Shown here one piece after another: positions 7,015-15,889 of a stretch of DNA of 16,515 nucleotides. Below the pieces are notes generated by a model that saw nothing but the letters and a program-made list of their open reading frames with translations, was not told the DNA's origin and made no database searches. A program made the translations under genes and the position numbers. Source of the DNA: Acidovorax delafieldii (GTDB taxonomy: Bacteria > Pseudomonadota > Gammaproteobacteria > Burkholderiales > Burkholderiaceae_C); assembly GCA_002327945.1 (NCBI GenBank), contig DCVY01000156.1:1-16515 (forward strand), in the 5' to 3' direction. Position 1 is the first letter of the stretch. Every line of letters starts with the position of its first letter.

Positions 7015-8201
7015 AACAACGACTCACTGTTCTGGGCTCTACCGGATCCATTGGCACCAGTACGCTGGATGTGGTGGCGCGCCACCTTGATCGATTCGAG
7101 GTGTTTGCCCTCAGCGCCGCCACCCAGGTGAACCTGATGTTGGCGCAGTGTGCGCAATTCAAGCCGCGCTTTGCGGTGATGGCCAGTGCGCCCCATGCCC
7201 GTTTGCTGGCCGATAAAATCAAGGCTAACCATCTTGAAACGATCGTACTTCAGTCATCTGATGCTCTTGAGTTAATAGCATCTAATGACGAGGTGGATAC
7301 GGTCATGGCGGCCATTGTCGGCTCTGCAGGGCTGGCACCCTGCCTGGCTGCGGCCTGGGCCGGAAAGCGTCTTTTGCTGGCCAACAAGGAGGCGCTGGTG
7401 GTGGGGGGGGGCGTGTTTCTGGACGCGGTGCGCGAAGGGGCGGCCACGCTGCTGCCGATCGACAGCGAACATTCGGCCATCTTTCAGTCACTGCCCGAGA
7501 ATCCCGCCACCTGGACGCAGCGGGTCGAGAAAATCATCCTGACCGCATCGGGGGGACCATTTCGCACGCGAACGCCCGATTCGCTGCGCGATGTCACGCC
7601 AGAACAGGCCTGTGCCCATCCCAACTGGAGCATGGGGCGCAAGATTTCGGTGGATTCAGCCACCATGATGAACAAGGCGCTGGAAGTCATTGAGGCGCGC
7701 TATCTGTTTGGCGTAGCCCCGTCACAACTGGATGTGGTGATTCACCCCCAAAGCATCATTCACTCCATGGTGCAATACCGGGACACTTCGGTGGTGGCGC
7801 AGTTGGGCACCCCGGACATGCGGGTGCCCATCGCCTACGGTCTGGCGTGGCCTGAGCGGGTCGAGTCGGGGGCCTCGGCGCTGAATTTTCATGCGCTCTC
7901 GGCCATGACTTTCGAGGCCATCGACGACCATGGCCATCGCGACCGTTTTCCCGGATTGCAGCTGGCGTGGGATGCCTTGGCGGCCCCGCAGGGCACAACG
8001 GCGGTTCTGAACGCAGCCAACGAGGTGGCGGTGGCCGCCTTTCTGGAGCGCCGTATCCGGTTTGATCAGATTCACCACCTCAATCTTGCAACTTTGGAGG
8101 CGGTTTCGCCATCCAATCCCGATTCGCTCCAGGCCTTGCTGGCCCTGGATGCCCAGGCGCGCAGTGTGGCCGAGCAGGCCGCTGGCCGTCTGGCGGCCTG
8201 A
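7011..8201 (+). CDS. dxr: 1-deoxy-D-xylulose 5-phosphate reductoisomerase
   Basis: The second enzyme of the MEP isoprenoid pathway (396 residues): it converts DXP to 2-C-methylerythritol 4-phosphate with NADPH and a divalent metal. Motifs: NADPH loop GSTGSIG (9-15), LANKEALVVGG (123-133), metal ligands Asp151 and Glu153 in LPIDSEHSAIFQ, TASGGPFR (178-185), HPNWSMGRKISVDSATMMNK (203-222) with substrate His203, Asn221 and Lys222, and metal Glu225. The start ATG overlaps the cdsA stop. Two local oddities: residues about 68-94 are written in unusually AT-rich codons containing an imperfect palindrome (7253-7289), and codons 131-135 contain nine consecutive G (7403-7411). The frame is intact through both. 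Expected to be essential. Confidence 0.97.
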   Translation: MKQRLTVLGSTGSIGTSTLDVVARHLDRFEVFALSAATQVNLMLAQCAQFKPRFAVMASAPHARLLADKIKANHLETIVLQSSDALELIASNDEVDTVMAAIVGSAGLAPCLAAAWAGKRLLLANKEALVVGGGVFLDAVREGAATLLPIDSEHSAIFQSLPENPATWTQRVEKIILTASGGPFRTRTPDSLRDVTPEQACAHPNWSMGRKISVDSATMMNKALEVIEARYLFGVAPSQLDVVIHPQSIIHSMVQYRDTSVVAQLGTPDMRVPIAYGLAWPERVESGASALNFHALSAMTFEAIDDHGHRDRFPGLQLAWDALAAPQGTTAVLNAANEVAVAAFLERRIRFDQIHHLNLATLEAVSPSNPDSLQALLALDAQARSVAEQAAGRLAA

Positions 8202-8227
8202 ATGCGCTCAATTCACGGAACCATTGC

Positions 8228-9592
8228 ATGCTGCTGACCCTTGTTGCTTTCGTTGTTGCCCTTGGCGTGCTGATCGCCGTGCACGAATACGGGCATTACC
8301 GGGTGGCGGTGGCCTGCGGCGTCAAGGTGCTGCGGTTTTCGGTAGGTTTTGGCAAGCCGCTCCTGCGCTGGCAACCCAAGGGCTCATCCACCGAGTTTGT
8401 GCTCAGTGCGTTTCCGTTGGGTGGCTATGTGCGCATGCTTGACGAGCGCGAGGCGCCCGTGCCCGAGGCCGAGCGCCATCTTGCATTCAACACCCGGTCC
8501 TTGCGTTCGCGTGCGGCCATCGTGGCCGCTGGCCCCCTGGCCAACCTGCTGCTGGCTGTGTTGCTGTATTCGCTGGTGAACTGGAGCGGTGTCCAGGAGC
8601 CCAAGGCGTTGCTGGCCAGCCCCGTTGCGGGCTCCGTGGCTCAGGTGGCAGGATTGCGCGGCGCAGAGCTGGTGCACAGCGCAGCCCTCGGTTTGGACGA
8701 GCTGGAACCGGTGCGTTCTTTTGAGGACTTGCGCTGGTTGTTGACCCGTGGCGCCCTGGAAGGCCAAAGGGTTCGGCTGCAGGTCGAATCAACACCCGGC
8801 ACCGCGCACCGTGAGGTAACGCTCGATATGGCGCAGATCGACACACGCGAGGCCGATGCGCAGCTCTTTCGCAAGGTGGGGCTCCTGGGGCCCTGGACAC
8901 GGCCCGTGCTGGGGGAGATCATGGCCGATGGTGCTGCACAGCGTGCGGGGCTCCGCCAGGGCGATGTGGTGCTGAAAATCGGGGCCGTGGATGTGGTGGA
9001 TGGCCAGCAGCTGCGTGAGTTGATTCGCCAGTCTGTTCGTGCCGATGCGGCGGTGGTGCAGCCCTGGCGCATCGAGCGCGGCAGCCAGCAGCTGACCGTG
9101 GATGTGATGCCCGATGTCCAGAAAGAGCAAAACGCCAGCGTGGGCCGCATCGGCGCTTATGTGGGCGCGCCGCCCGAGTTTGTCACTGTGCAGTACGGCC
9201 CTGTGGAGGGACTATGGGGCGGTATGGTGCGCACTTGGGACATGTCTGTTCTGACCCTGCGCATGATGGGCCGCATGGTGGTCGGCCAGGCTTCCCTGAA
9301 AAATCTGAGTGGACCCTTGACGATTGCTGATTACGCCGGCCGCTCGGCCAGCATGGGTTTCACACAATACCTGGTGTTTCTGGCGCTCATCAGCGTGAGC
9401 CTGGGCGTGCTGAACCTGCTTCCCTTGCCGGTCCTCGATGGGGGACACCTGATGTATTATCTTTGGGAGGGTGTGACGGGCAGGAAAGTGTCGGATGCGT
9501 GGATGGAGCACCTGCAGCGCGGTGGCGTGGCGGTTCTTCTTCTCATGATGGCCATTGCCCTGTTCAACGATATCACCCGGCTCTTTGGCTAA
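8228..9592 (+). CDS. rseP: RseP-type site-2 intramembrane metalloprotease
   Basis: A zinc protease of the inner membrane (454 residues) that in E. coli cleaves the anti-sigma factor RseA after DegS, releasing sigma-E; it also clears remnant signal peptides. The first membrane helix carries the zinc motif HEYGH (19-23). The second active-site motif NLLPLPVLDGGH has the third zinc ligand Asp404. Between them lie two periplasmic PDZ domains (roughly 115-210 and 220-310); PDZ2 is recognisable at GDVVLKIGAVDVVDGQQL. Terminal membrane helices follow (GGVAVLLLMMAIALF). It starts 26 bases after dxr, next to the outer-membrane assembly gene bamA, whose clients induce the sigma-E response. Confidence 0.96.
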   Translation: MLLTLVAFVVALGVLIAVHEYGHYRVAVACGVKVLRFSVGFGKPLLRWQPKGSSTEFVLSAFPLGGYVRMLDEREAPVPEAERHLAFNTRSLRSRAAIVAAGPLANLLLAVLLYSLVNWSGVQEPKALLASPVAGSVAQVAGLRGAELVHSAALGLDELEPVRSFEDLRWLLTRGALEGQRVRLQVESTPGTAHREVTLDMAQIDTREADAQLFRKVGLLGPWTRPVLGEIMADGAAQRAGLRQGDVVLKIGAVDVVDGQQLRELIRQSVRADAAVVQPWRIERGSQQLTVDVMPDVQKEQNASVGRIGAYVGAPPEFVTVQYGPVEGLWGGMVRTWDMSVLTLRMMGRMVVGQASLKNLSGPLTIADYAGRSASMGFTQYLVFLALISVSLGVLNLLPLPVLDGGHLMYYLWEGVTGRKVSDAWMEHLQRGGVAVLLLMMAIALFNDITRLFG

Positions 9593-9637
9593 CCTTTTTG
9601 CCGCATGTCCCAGCGTCATGCGGCACCCCCTTCACTC

Positions 9638-11935
9638 ATGAAAAAACACATCAATCGCCTGGGCGTGCGCACTGCATCGGCCGTTGCAGCCATGGTTTTG
9701 GTCGCCAATGCGGCGTGGGCCCTGGAGCCATTCAGGGTGCAGGACATCCGGGTGGAGGGCCTGCAGCGCGTGGAGCCCGGCACCATTTTCGCCTCCATGC
9801 CATTGCGGGTTGGCGATGACTACAACGACGAAAAAGGCGCCGCTGCCATTCGGGCCCTGTTTGGTCTGGGACTTTTCAAGGACGTGCGGCTGGAGGCTAC
9901 AGGCAACGTGCTGGTCGTGGTGGTGCAAGAGCGCCCCACCATCGCCGATGTGGAGTTTGCGGGCACCAAGGAGTTCGACAAGGAAGCGCTCAAAAAGAGC
10001 ATGCGCGATGTGGGACTGACCGAAGGGCGTCCCTACGACAAGGCGCTGACCGATCGGGCAGAGCAGGAACTCAAGCGCCAGTACATCAACAAGAGCCTGT
10101 ATGGCGCCGAGGTGGTGACCACCGTGACGCCGATCGAGCGCAACCGTGTCAACCTCACCTTCACGGTGGTGGAAGGTGAGCCGGCGCGCATCAAGGAAGT
10201 GCGTATCGTTGGCAACAAGGCGTTCAGCGAGTCCACGCTCAAGGGGTTGTTCGACCAGGACGCCGGCGGCTGGCTGAGCTGGTACACCAAGTCGGACCGT
10301 TATGCGCGCGCCAAGCTCAATGCCGATCTGGAGACGCTTCGCTCCTACTATCTTCAGCGCGGCTACCTTGAGTTTCGCGTGGACTCCACCCAGGTGGCCA
10401 TCTCGCCCGACAAGCAGGACATCTCCATTGTGGTCAATGTGACCGAAGGCGAGCGCTTCGTGGTGTCCGGGGTCAAGCTCGAAGGCAATTACCTCGATCG
10501 CGAAGACGAGTTCAAATCGCTGGTCGCCATTCGTGCGGGCGAGCCCTACAACGCAGACCAAGTCACCGAGACCACCAAGGCCTTCTCGGAATATTTCGCT
10601 CGTTTCGGTTTTGCGTTTGCGCGGGTCGAAGCAGTGCCGGACATCGATCGCGAGAACAACCGTGTGGCACTGGTACTGCAGGCCGAGCCGGCCCGCCGGG
10701 CTTACGTGCGACGCATCAATGTGAGTGGCAACAACCGCACGCGCGATGAAGTCATTCGCCGAGAATTCCGTCAATACGAGGCATCGTGGTACGACGGCGA
10801 AAAGATACGGCTGTCGCGCAACCGCGTGGACCGGCTGGGCTACTTTACCGAGGTGGGAATCGAAACCCAGGAAGTGCCTGGGTCTCCAGACCAGGTCGAC
10901 CTCGTGATCAATGTGGTCGAGAAGCCCACCGGCTCCTTGCAATTGGGTGCCGGTTTTTCCAGCGCTGAAAAGGTGGCCCTGTCCTTTTCCATCAAGCAGG
11001 AAAACGTTTTCGGCTCCGGCAACTACCTGGGGGTGGACGTCAACACCAGCAAATACCGCCGTACCCTGGTGTTCAGCACCACCGACCCGTATTTCACCCA
11101 GGATGGCGTCTCTCGCACCCTGGACTTTTACTACCGCACCGACAAGCCCTATGAAGAGCAGGGCGGCAATTATCAGCTGGTCACGTCGGGTGCATCGATC
11201 CGTTTTGGGGTGCCCTTCAGCGAAACCGATACCGTTTTCTTCGGTGGTGGCATAGAGCAAATCAAAATCAAGGCTGGCACCAACATTCCGGCCGCTTACC
11301 TGGCCTACGCAGACACCTACGGCAGCTCCAGCAACTCCGTTCCCCTGACCATCGGCTGGTCGCGCGACGACCGCGACAGTGCGCTGGCACCCAATTCGGG
11401 CCGCTACCAGCGGCTCAATTCCGAATGGTCTGTGGCGGGTGACGCGCGCTACGTGCGGGCCAACTACCAGTACCAGCAATACATTCCGCTGAACAAGCGG
11501 TTCACGGTGGCCTTCAATGGCGAGCTGGGCTATGGCAAGGGCATGAATGGCCGGCCGTTCCCGGTGTTCAAGAACTTCTACTCCGGTGGTCTCGGTTCGG
11601 TGCGTGGTTTCGATCAGGGCACACTGGGCCCGCGCGATGTCACGGGCTCCTCTTTGGGTGGCCCCAAGAAGGTCACGCTCAATGCCGAACTGATGGCGCC
11701 CTTTCCAGGCGCAGGCAATGACCGCACGCTGCGCATATTCACCTTCGTGGATGCGGGCAATGTGTACGGTGAAGATGACAAGCTCCGTTTCAGTGACTTG
11801 CGTGCATCTGCGGGTGTGGGTCTGAGCTGGATTTCCCCCCTGGGTCCGCTGCGTCTTGCCTATGCACAACCGGTGCGCAAGTTCGCCGGCGATAGAATCC
11901 AGAAACTTCAATTCCAGATTGGTACGTCCTTCTAA
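9638..11935 (+). CDS. bamA: Outer-membrane protein assembly factor BamA
   Basis: The core Omp85 protein of the BAM complex, which folds and inserts beta-barrel proteins into the outer membrane. At 765 residues it has a signal peptide (MKKHINRLGVRTASAVAAMV, ending ANAAWA, about 1-28), then five POTRA domains (FRVQDIRVEGLQRVEPGTIF opens the first) and a 16-strand barrel. The loop-6 motif VRGF is at 655-658, and the C-terminus ends in Phe (FQIGTSF), the barrel-recognition signature. An in-frame ATG at 9605 would put 11 extra residues before the signal peptide, so 9638 is preferred; neither start has a strong ribosome site. The stop overlaps the skp start (TAATG at 11933-11937). Confidence 0.97.
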   Translation: MKKHINRLGVRTASAVAAMVLVANAAWALEPFRVQDIRVEGLQRVEPGTIFASMPLRVGDDYNDEKGAAAIRALFGLGLFKDVRLEATGNVLVVVVQERPTIADVEFAGTKEFDKEALKKSMRDVGLTEGRPYDKALTDRAEQELKRQYINKSLYGAEVVTTVTPIERNRVNLTFTVVEGEPARIKEVRIVGNKAFSESTLKGLFDQDAGGWLSWYTKSDRYARAKLNADLETLRSYYLQRGYLEFRVDSTQVAISPDKQDISIVVNVTEGERFVVSGVKLEGNYLDREDEFKSLVAIRAGEPYNADQVTETTKAFSEYFARFGFAFARVEAVPDIDRENNRVALVLQAEPARRAYVRRINVSGNNRTRDEVIRREFRQYEASWYDGEKIRLSRNRVDRLGYFTEVGIETQEVPGSPDQVDLVINVVEKPTGSLQLGAGFSSAEKVALSFSIKQENVFGSGNYLGVDVNTSKYRRTLVFSTTDPYFTQDGVSRTLDFYYRTDKPYEEQGGNYQLVTSGASIRFGVPFSETDTVFFGGGIEQIKIKAGTNIPAAYLAYADTYGSSSNSVPLTIGWSRDDRDSALAPNSGRYQRLNSEWSVAGDARYVRANYQYQQYIPLNKRFTVAFNGELGYGKGMNGRPFPVFKNFYSGGLGSVRGFDQGTLGPRDVTGSSLGGPKKVTLNAELMAPFPGAGNDRTLRIFTFVDAGNVYGEDDKLRFSDLRASAGVGLSWISPLGPLRLAYAQPVRKFAGDRIQKLQFQIGTSF

Positions 11936-12453
11936 TGAAATCACTTTCCCGCCATTTCACCCTGGCCCTGCTGCTGGGCACGCTGGCAGTGGCTGCCCCT
12001 GCAGTGCAGGCACAAGAATTCAAGGCCGGTTTCGTTAACACCGACCGAATCTTCCGCGAAGCCACTACTGCCAAGGCGGCCCAGGCCAAGCTGGAGCAGG
12101 AGTTCTCCCGACGTGAGAAGGAACTCATCGACATGGGCAACACCCTGAAGGCGGCGACCGAGAAATTCGAGCGCGAAGCCCCCACCATGGCCGAAAGCCA
12201 GCGCACCACGCGCCAGCGCCAACTGGTGGACCAAGACCGTGAATTCCAGCGCAAGCGCCGCGAGTTCCAGGAAGACCTGAACGCCCGCAAGAACGAAGAA
12301 CTCGCCCAGGTTCTGGATCGTGCCAACAAGGTAGTCAAGCAGGTCGCCGAAGCCGAAAAATACGATGTAATCCTGCAGGAAGCGGTCTACATCAACCCCA
12401 GGCACGACATCACTGACCGGGTGATCAAGGCGCTGAATGCCGCTGGCAAATAA
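11935..12453 (+). CDS. skp: Periplasmic chaperone Skp/OmpH family
   Basis: A periplasmic chaperone (172 residues) that holds unfolded outer-membrane proteins on their way to BamA. A signal peptide with cleavage after VQA (about residue 26) is followed by FKAGFVNTDRIFRE, the family beta-strand start. A long Lys/Arg/Glu-rich region (about 45-135) is predicted to form the coiled-coil arms of the trimer. The C-terminal VAEAEKYDVILQEAVYI returns to the body domain. The start overlaps the bamA stop by one base, so the two are probably translationally coupled, matching their joint role. Confidence 0.95.
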   Translation: MKSLSRHFTLALLLGTLAVAAPAVQAQEFKAGFVNTDRIFREATTAKAAQAKLEQEFSRREKELIDMGNTLKAATEKFEREAPTMAESQRTTRQRQLVDQDREFQRKRREFQEDLNARKNEELAQVLDRANKVVKQVAEAEKYDVILQEAVYINPRHDITDRVIKALNAAGK

Positions 12454-12477
12454 GCCGCGGCGCAGGGCAGGTGGCGC

Positions 12478-13458
12478 GTGAGTTTGCTCCTCGGCAACAT
12501 TGTTGACGCGCTGGGCGGATCACTGCAAGGGGGGCTACGGGACACCGCAATACTTCGCATTGCGCCGCTTGAAACCGCCGGCCCAGGGGACATCAGTTTC
12601 TTGAGCCATCCGCGTTACCAGCAACAACTGGCCGCCTCCCGGGCGGCCTGTGTCATTGTGGCGCCTGCAATGCGTGGGCCAGCACTGGCGCGTGGCGCGT
12701 GCATTGTGGCGGACAACCCCTATGTCTATTTCGCCCGGGTGACCCAGCTTTGGCGGCAGCACCATGGCGCAGCCCCGCGGCCCGGTGTGCACCCCAGCGC
12801 TGTGGTGGATGCGCAGGCCGTGGTGCATCCCAGTGCCTCGGTGGGGCCGCTGTGTGTGGTGGAGCGCGGAGCCCACATTGGCGCAGGCACGGTGCTCAAG
12901 TCGCGCGTGACGGTGGGAGAAGACTGCCGCATCGGCGCACGCTGCATCGTGCACGCGGGTGTGGTGATTGGTGCCGACGGATTCGGCTTTGCGCCGCAGG
13001 GTGGCGAGTGGATCAAGATCGAGCAGCTGGGCGCTGTGCGCATTGGTGACGACGTGGAAATTGGTGCCAACACCTGCATTGACCGGGGCGCATTGCAGGA
13101 CACCGTCATTGAAGACGGCGTGAAGCTCGACAACCTGATCCAGATCGGTCACAACGTGCGCATCGGCAAAAACTCGGCCATGGCCGGGTGCGTGGGCGTG
13201 GCTGGCAGCGCGACCATTGGCGCACATTGCACCGTGGGCGGTGGCGCGATTGTGCTGGGGCATCTGGAACTGGCCGACAACGTGCACATCTCTGCGGGTA
13301 CGGTCGTCACACGCTCGCTCACCAAGCCGGGCCAGTACACCGGCATGTTCCCTATCGACGACAATGCGCGCTGGGAAAAAAACGCTGCCACACTCAAACA
13401 ACTGTACAGCTTGCGCGATCGCATCAAGGCGCTCGAGCAGGCTCTCAAGGCAGCATGA
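12478..13458 (+). CDS. lpxD: UDP-3-O-(3-hydroxyacyl)glucosamine N-acyltransferase
   Basis: The third step of lipid A synthesis: it transfers a 3-hydroxyacyl chain from acyl-ACP to the amino group of UDP-3-O-acylglucosamine. At 326 residues it has an N-terminal uridine-binding domain ([15 protein letters not shown], about 37-51), then a left-handed beta-helix of hexapeptide repeats (about 104-290). The family block [14 protein letters not shown] is at 159-172. The catalytic His is His225 in [12 protein letters not shown] (E. coli His239). A C-terminal helix ([18 protein letters not shown]) closes the trimer. The start is GTG at 12478, 24 bases after skp, with GGGCAGG upstream as a possible ribosome site. 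Confidence 0.96.
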   Translation: MSLLLGNIVDALGGSLQGGLRDTAILRIAPLETAGPGDISFLSHPRYQQQLAASRAACVIVAPAMRGPALARGACIVADNPYVYFARVTQLWRQHHGAAPRPGVHPSAVVDAQAVVHPSASVGPLCVVERGAHIGAGTVLKSRVTVGEDCRIGARCIVHAGVVIGADGFGFAPQGGEWIKIEQLGAVRIGDDVEIGANTCIDRGALQDTVIEDGVKLDNLIQIGHNVRIGKNSAMAGCVGVAGSATIGAHCTVGGGAIVLGHLELADNVHISAGTVVTRSLTKPGQYTGMFPIDDNARWEKNAATLKQLYSLRDRIKALEQALKAA

Positions 13459-13474
13459 ACGGAAGAACAACTCG

Positions 13475-13915
13475 ATGATGGATATCCACGCAATTCTCAA
13501 GCAACTGCCCCACCGCTACCCGTTTTTGCTGGTGGACAAGGTGATCGAGCTGGAGAGCAACACGCGCATCAAGGCAATCAAGAACGTCACGTTCAACGAG
13601 CCTTATTTCATGGGGCATTTCCCCGGGCACCCCGTGATGCCAGGCGTGCTGATCCTGGAAGCGCTGGCCCAGGCGGCGGGCCTGCTGGCGTTCGATGCCA
13701 TGGGCAAGGTGCCCGATGAAAACAACATCTATTATTTTGTCGGCATCGATGGCGCGCGTTTCAAGCGCCCCGTGGAGCCCGGCGACCAATTGGTCCTGGA
13801 CATCGAAATCGACCGGGTGCGTGGCGGCATCTGGAAGTTCAAGGCCGTAGCGCGGGTGGGCGAGGAAGTGGCTTGCGAGGCCGAACTCATGTGCACGATG
13901 CGCAGTGTGGGCTGA
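13475..13915 (+). CDS. fabZ: 3-hydroxyacyl-ACP dehydratase FabZ
   Basis: A hot-dog-fold dehydratase (146 residues) of type II fatty acid synthesis that competes with LpxA/LpxD for 3-hydroxyacyl-ACP, so it sets the balance between phospholipid and lipid A. Motifs: the N-terminal [16 protein letters not shown] (8-23) and [20 protein letters not shown] (47-66), with catalytic His48 and Glu62. Two adjacent ATG codons (13475, 13478) are possible; the first has the better distance from GGAAGA (13461-13466). The coding frame is open far upstream into lpxD, but that part is not FabZ-like. It sits 16 bases after lpxD and 17 before lpxA. Confidence 0.96.
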   Translation: MMDIHAILKQLPHRYPFLLVDKVIELESNTRIKAIKNVTFNEPYFMGHFPGHPVMPGVLILEALAQAAGLLAFDAMGKVPDENNIYYFVGIDGARFKRPVEPGDQLVLDIEIDRVRGGIWKFKAVARVGEEVACEAELMCTMRSVG

Positions 13916-13932
13916 GTGCGCCTTTGCAAGCC

Positions 13933-14721
13933 GTGAGCAACATCCATCCCACTGCCATCGTCGATCCGGGCGCTGAAATCGACGCAACGGCCAGCATCGG
14001 GCCCTACAGCGTGATCGGTGCCCATGTGGTCATCGGGGCGGGCACCACGGTGGGCGCGCACTGCGTGATCGACGGGCGCACCACACTGGGACGCGACAAC
14101 CATATCTTCCAGTTCAACTCCATCGGCGCGATTCCCCAGGACAAAAAGTATGCGGGCGAGCCCACCGAACTGGTGATTGGCGACCGCAACACCATCCGCG
14201 AGTTCTGCACCCTGAACCTCGGGGTGCCCCAGGCCGGCGGCATCACCACCGTGGGTGATGACAACTGGATCATGGCCTACACCCACATCGCCCACGACTG
14301 CCATGTGGGCAACCACACCACGCTGGCCAACAACACCACGCTGGCCGGCCATGTGCACCTGGGTGACTGGGTGACGGTGGGCGGGCTCACCGGCATCCAC
14401 CAGTTCGTGAAGGTGGGGGCGCACGCCATGGTGGGCTTTGCCAGTGCCGTGGCGCAAGACGTGCCCCCGTTCATGCTGGTGGACGGCAACCCGCTGGCCG
14501 TGCGCGGCTACAACGTGGTGGGTCTGCGTCGTCGCGGCTTTTCACCCGAACGCCTGGGCGCCGTCAAGCAGATGCACAGACTGCTCTATCGCCAGGGCCT
14601 CACGCTGGAAGCCGCGCGCGCGGCCATCGCAGAACTGGTGCAGTCGGTGCCCGAGGCCGGTGGCGATGTGGCGATGATGGAGCAATTCCTGGCCAACGCC
14701 ACGCGCGGCATTGCGCGCTGA
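13933..14721 (+). CDS. lpxA: UDP-N-acetylglucosamine 3-O-acyltransferase
   Basis: The first enzyme of lipid A synthesis: it transfers a 3-hydroxyacyl chain from ACP to the 3-OH of UDP-GlcNAc. With a GTG start at 13933 the protein is 262 residues, the same as E. coli LpxA. A left-handed beta-helix of hexapeptide repeats (about 4-185) is followed by a helical tail ([20 protein letters not shown]). The catalytic base is His121 in [10 protein letters not shown] (E. coli His125); IHQF holds His156 (E. coli His160). Position 169, equivalent to E. coli Gly173 and P. aeruginosa Met169, is Phe (HAMVGFAS). This position limits acyl-chain length, so a bulky Phe predicts a short chain such as C10. An in-frame TTG at 13924 is an alternative start. 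Confidence 0.95.
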   Translation: MSNIHPTAIVDPGAEIDATASIGPYSVIGAHVVIGAGTTVGAHCVIDGRTTLGRDNHIFQFNSIGAIPQDKKYAGEPTELVIGDRNTIREFCTLNLGVPQAGGITTVGDDNWIMAYTHIAHDCHVGNHTTLANNTTLAGHVHLGDWVTVGGLTGIHQFVKVGAHAMVGFASAVAQDVPPFMLVDGNPLAVRGYNVVGLRRRGFSPERLGAVKQMHRLLYRQGLTLEAARAAIAELVQSVPEAGGDVAMMEQFLANATRGIAR

Positions 14722-14731
14722 GGGGCGGGTG

Positions 14732-15889
14732 ATGAGTGCCTCCCCCCGCGTCGCCATGGTGGCGGGCGAAACATCGGGCGACCTGCTGGCGGGGCTGCTG
14801 CTCGATGGCCTGCAGGCGCAGTGGCCCGGGTTGCAGGCGCAGGGCATTGGCGGGCCGCAGATGGCGCGCCGGGGCTTTACAGCCTGGTGGCCCAGCGAGC
14901 GGCTGGCGGTGCATGGCTACAGCATGGAGCTGCTGCGCAGGCTGCGCGATATCTTGGGCATTCGCAAGCAGTTGCGAGCGCGCTTGCTGCAAGACCGGCC
15001 CGATGTATTCATCGGCGTGGACGCGCCCGATTTCAACCTGGGCCTCGAAGCCGATCTGCGCGCTGCCGGCATCAAGACCGTGCATTTTGTCTGCCCCTCG
15101 ATCTGGGCCTGGCGGGCCGATCGGGTTGAAAAAATCCGCCGCAGTGCAGACCATGTGCTGTGCATCTTTCCGTTCGAGCCTGCATTGCTGGCGCAGCACG
15201 GCATTGCTGCCACCTATGTGGGGCATCCACTGGCGAATGTCATTCCCATGGTGCCCGACCGCCATGCCGCCAGGGCGCAGCTGGGCATGCACGACGCTGA
15301 CGAAGTGCTGGCCATCCTGCCGGGCAGCCGGTCCGCCGAGGTGGATTACATCGCTTCGCCCTTCTTTCAGGCTGCAGCGCTTATCCTTAAAGCGCGACCA
15401 GCTATTAAATTAATAGTTCCCGCCGTGCCTGCACTGCAGGCGCGCATCGAGCAGTTGGCCCATGCCAGCGGTCTGGGCAGCGCCCTGCAAATCGTCACCG
15501 GCCAATCACACACCGTGCTCGCCGCCTGCGATGTCACGCTGATCGCCAGCGGCACCGCCACGCTCGAGGCCGCGCTGTTCAAGCGCCCCATGGTCATTGG
15601 TTACCACATGCACCCCTTGAGCTGGTGGCTCATGCGGCGCAAGCAGCTGCAGCCCTGGGTGGGCCTGCCCAACATCCTGTGCCGCGAGTTTGTGGTGCCC
15701 GAGCTGATCCAGGGCGCCGCCACGCCGCAGGCGCTGAGCGCGGCCACGCTGCAGTGGCTGGATGCCCGCACGCACCAGCGTGAAAAAATCACCGCGCTCG
15801 AGCAGCGCTTCACCGCGCTGCACCAAAGCCTGCAGCGCGACACGCCCCGACTGGCTGCCGATGCGATCCAGACCATCCTTGCCGCCTGA
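14732..15889 (+). CDS. lpxB: Lipid-A-disaccharide synthase
   Basis: A peripheral inner-membrane glycosyltransferase (GT19, 385 residues) that joins UDP-2,3-diacylglucosamine and lipid X into the lipid A disaccharide. Motifs: AGETSGD (11-17), [10 protein letters not shown] with conserved Asp97 and Asp100 (93-102), [12 protein letters not shown] (120-131), LPGSRSAEV (196-204) and the UDP-binding [12 protein letters not shown] (271-282), then [11 protein letters not shown] (317-327). The ATG at 14732 is preferred, with GAGGGG at 14720-14725 placed 6 bases upstream. TTG 14711 and GTG 14729 are in-frame alternatives. Codons for about residues 213-229 are an AT-rich, palindromic patch that looks like an inserted repeat read in frame. 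Confidence 0.95.
   Translation: MSASPRVAMVAGETSGDLLAGLLLDGLQAQWPGLQAQGIGGPQMARRGFTAWWPSERLAVHGYSMELLRRLRDILGIRKQLRARLLQDRPDVFIGVDAPDFNLGLEADLRAAGIKTVHFVCPSIWAWRADRVEKIRRSADHVLCIFPFEPALLAQHGIAATYVGHPLANVIPMVPDRHAARAQLGMHDADEVLAILPGSRSAEVDYIASPFFQAAALILKARPAIKLIVPAVPALQARIEQLAHASGLGSALQIVTGQSHTVLAACDVTLIASGTATLEAALFKRPMVIGYHMHPLSWWLMRRKQLQPWVGLPNILCREFVVPELIQGAATPQALSAATLQWLDARTHQREKITALEQRFTALHQSLQRDTPRLAADAIQTILAA
15371..15416. repeat. Double-palindrome interspersed-repeat-like element inside lpxB
   Basis: Two inverted repeats lie side by side. GCGCTT (15377-15382) pairs with AAGCGC (15390-15395). CTATTAA (15402-15408) pairs with TTAATAG (15410-15416) around one base. The AT-rich second palindrome contrasts with the GC-rich gene. 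Motif content and order (GCGCTTATC, then AAGCGC, then AGCTATTAA) resemble, from memory, a short non-coding repeat scattered through Comamonadaceae genomes. Here it is translated as part of LpxB ([16 protein letters not shown]). Confidence 0.55.

Noticed and set aside
9632..11944. A 770-codon open frame antisense to bamA
   Set aside because: High-GC codon use leaves the opposite strand open; the translation is His/Leu/Gly-rich with no family resemblance, while the forward frame is an unmistakable BamA.
12535..14457. Long reverse-strand open frames over lpxD, fabZ and lpxA
   Set aside because: They mirror the hexapeptide-repeat codons of the real genes and give His-rich, unrecognisable proteins.
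12781..14480. Periodic similarity within lpxD and lpxA as DNA repeats
   Set aside because: Explained by the protein hexapeptide repeats of the left-handed beta-helix.
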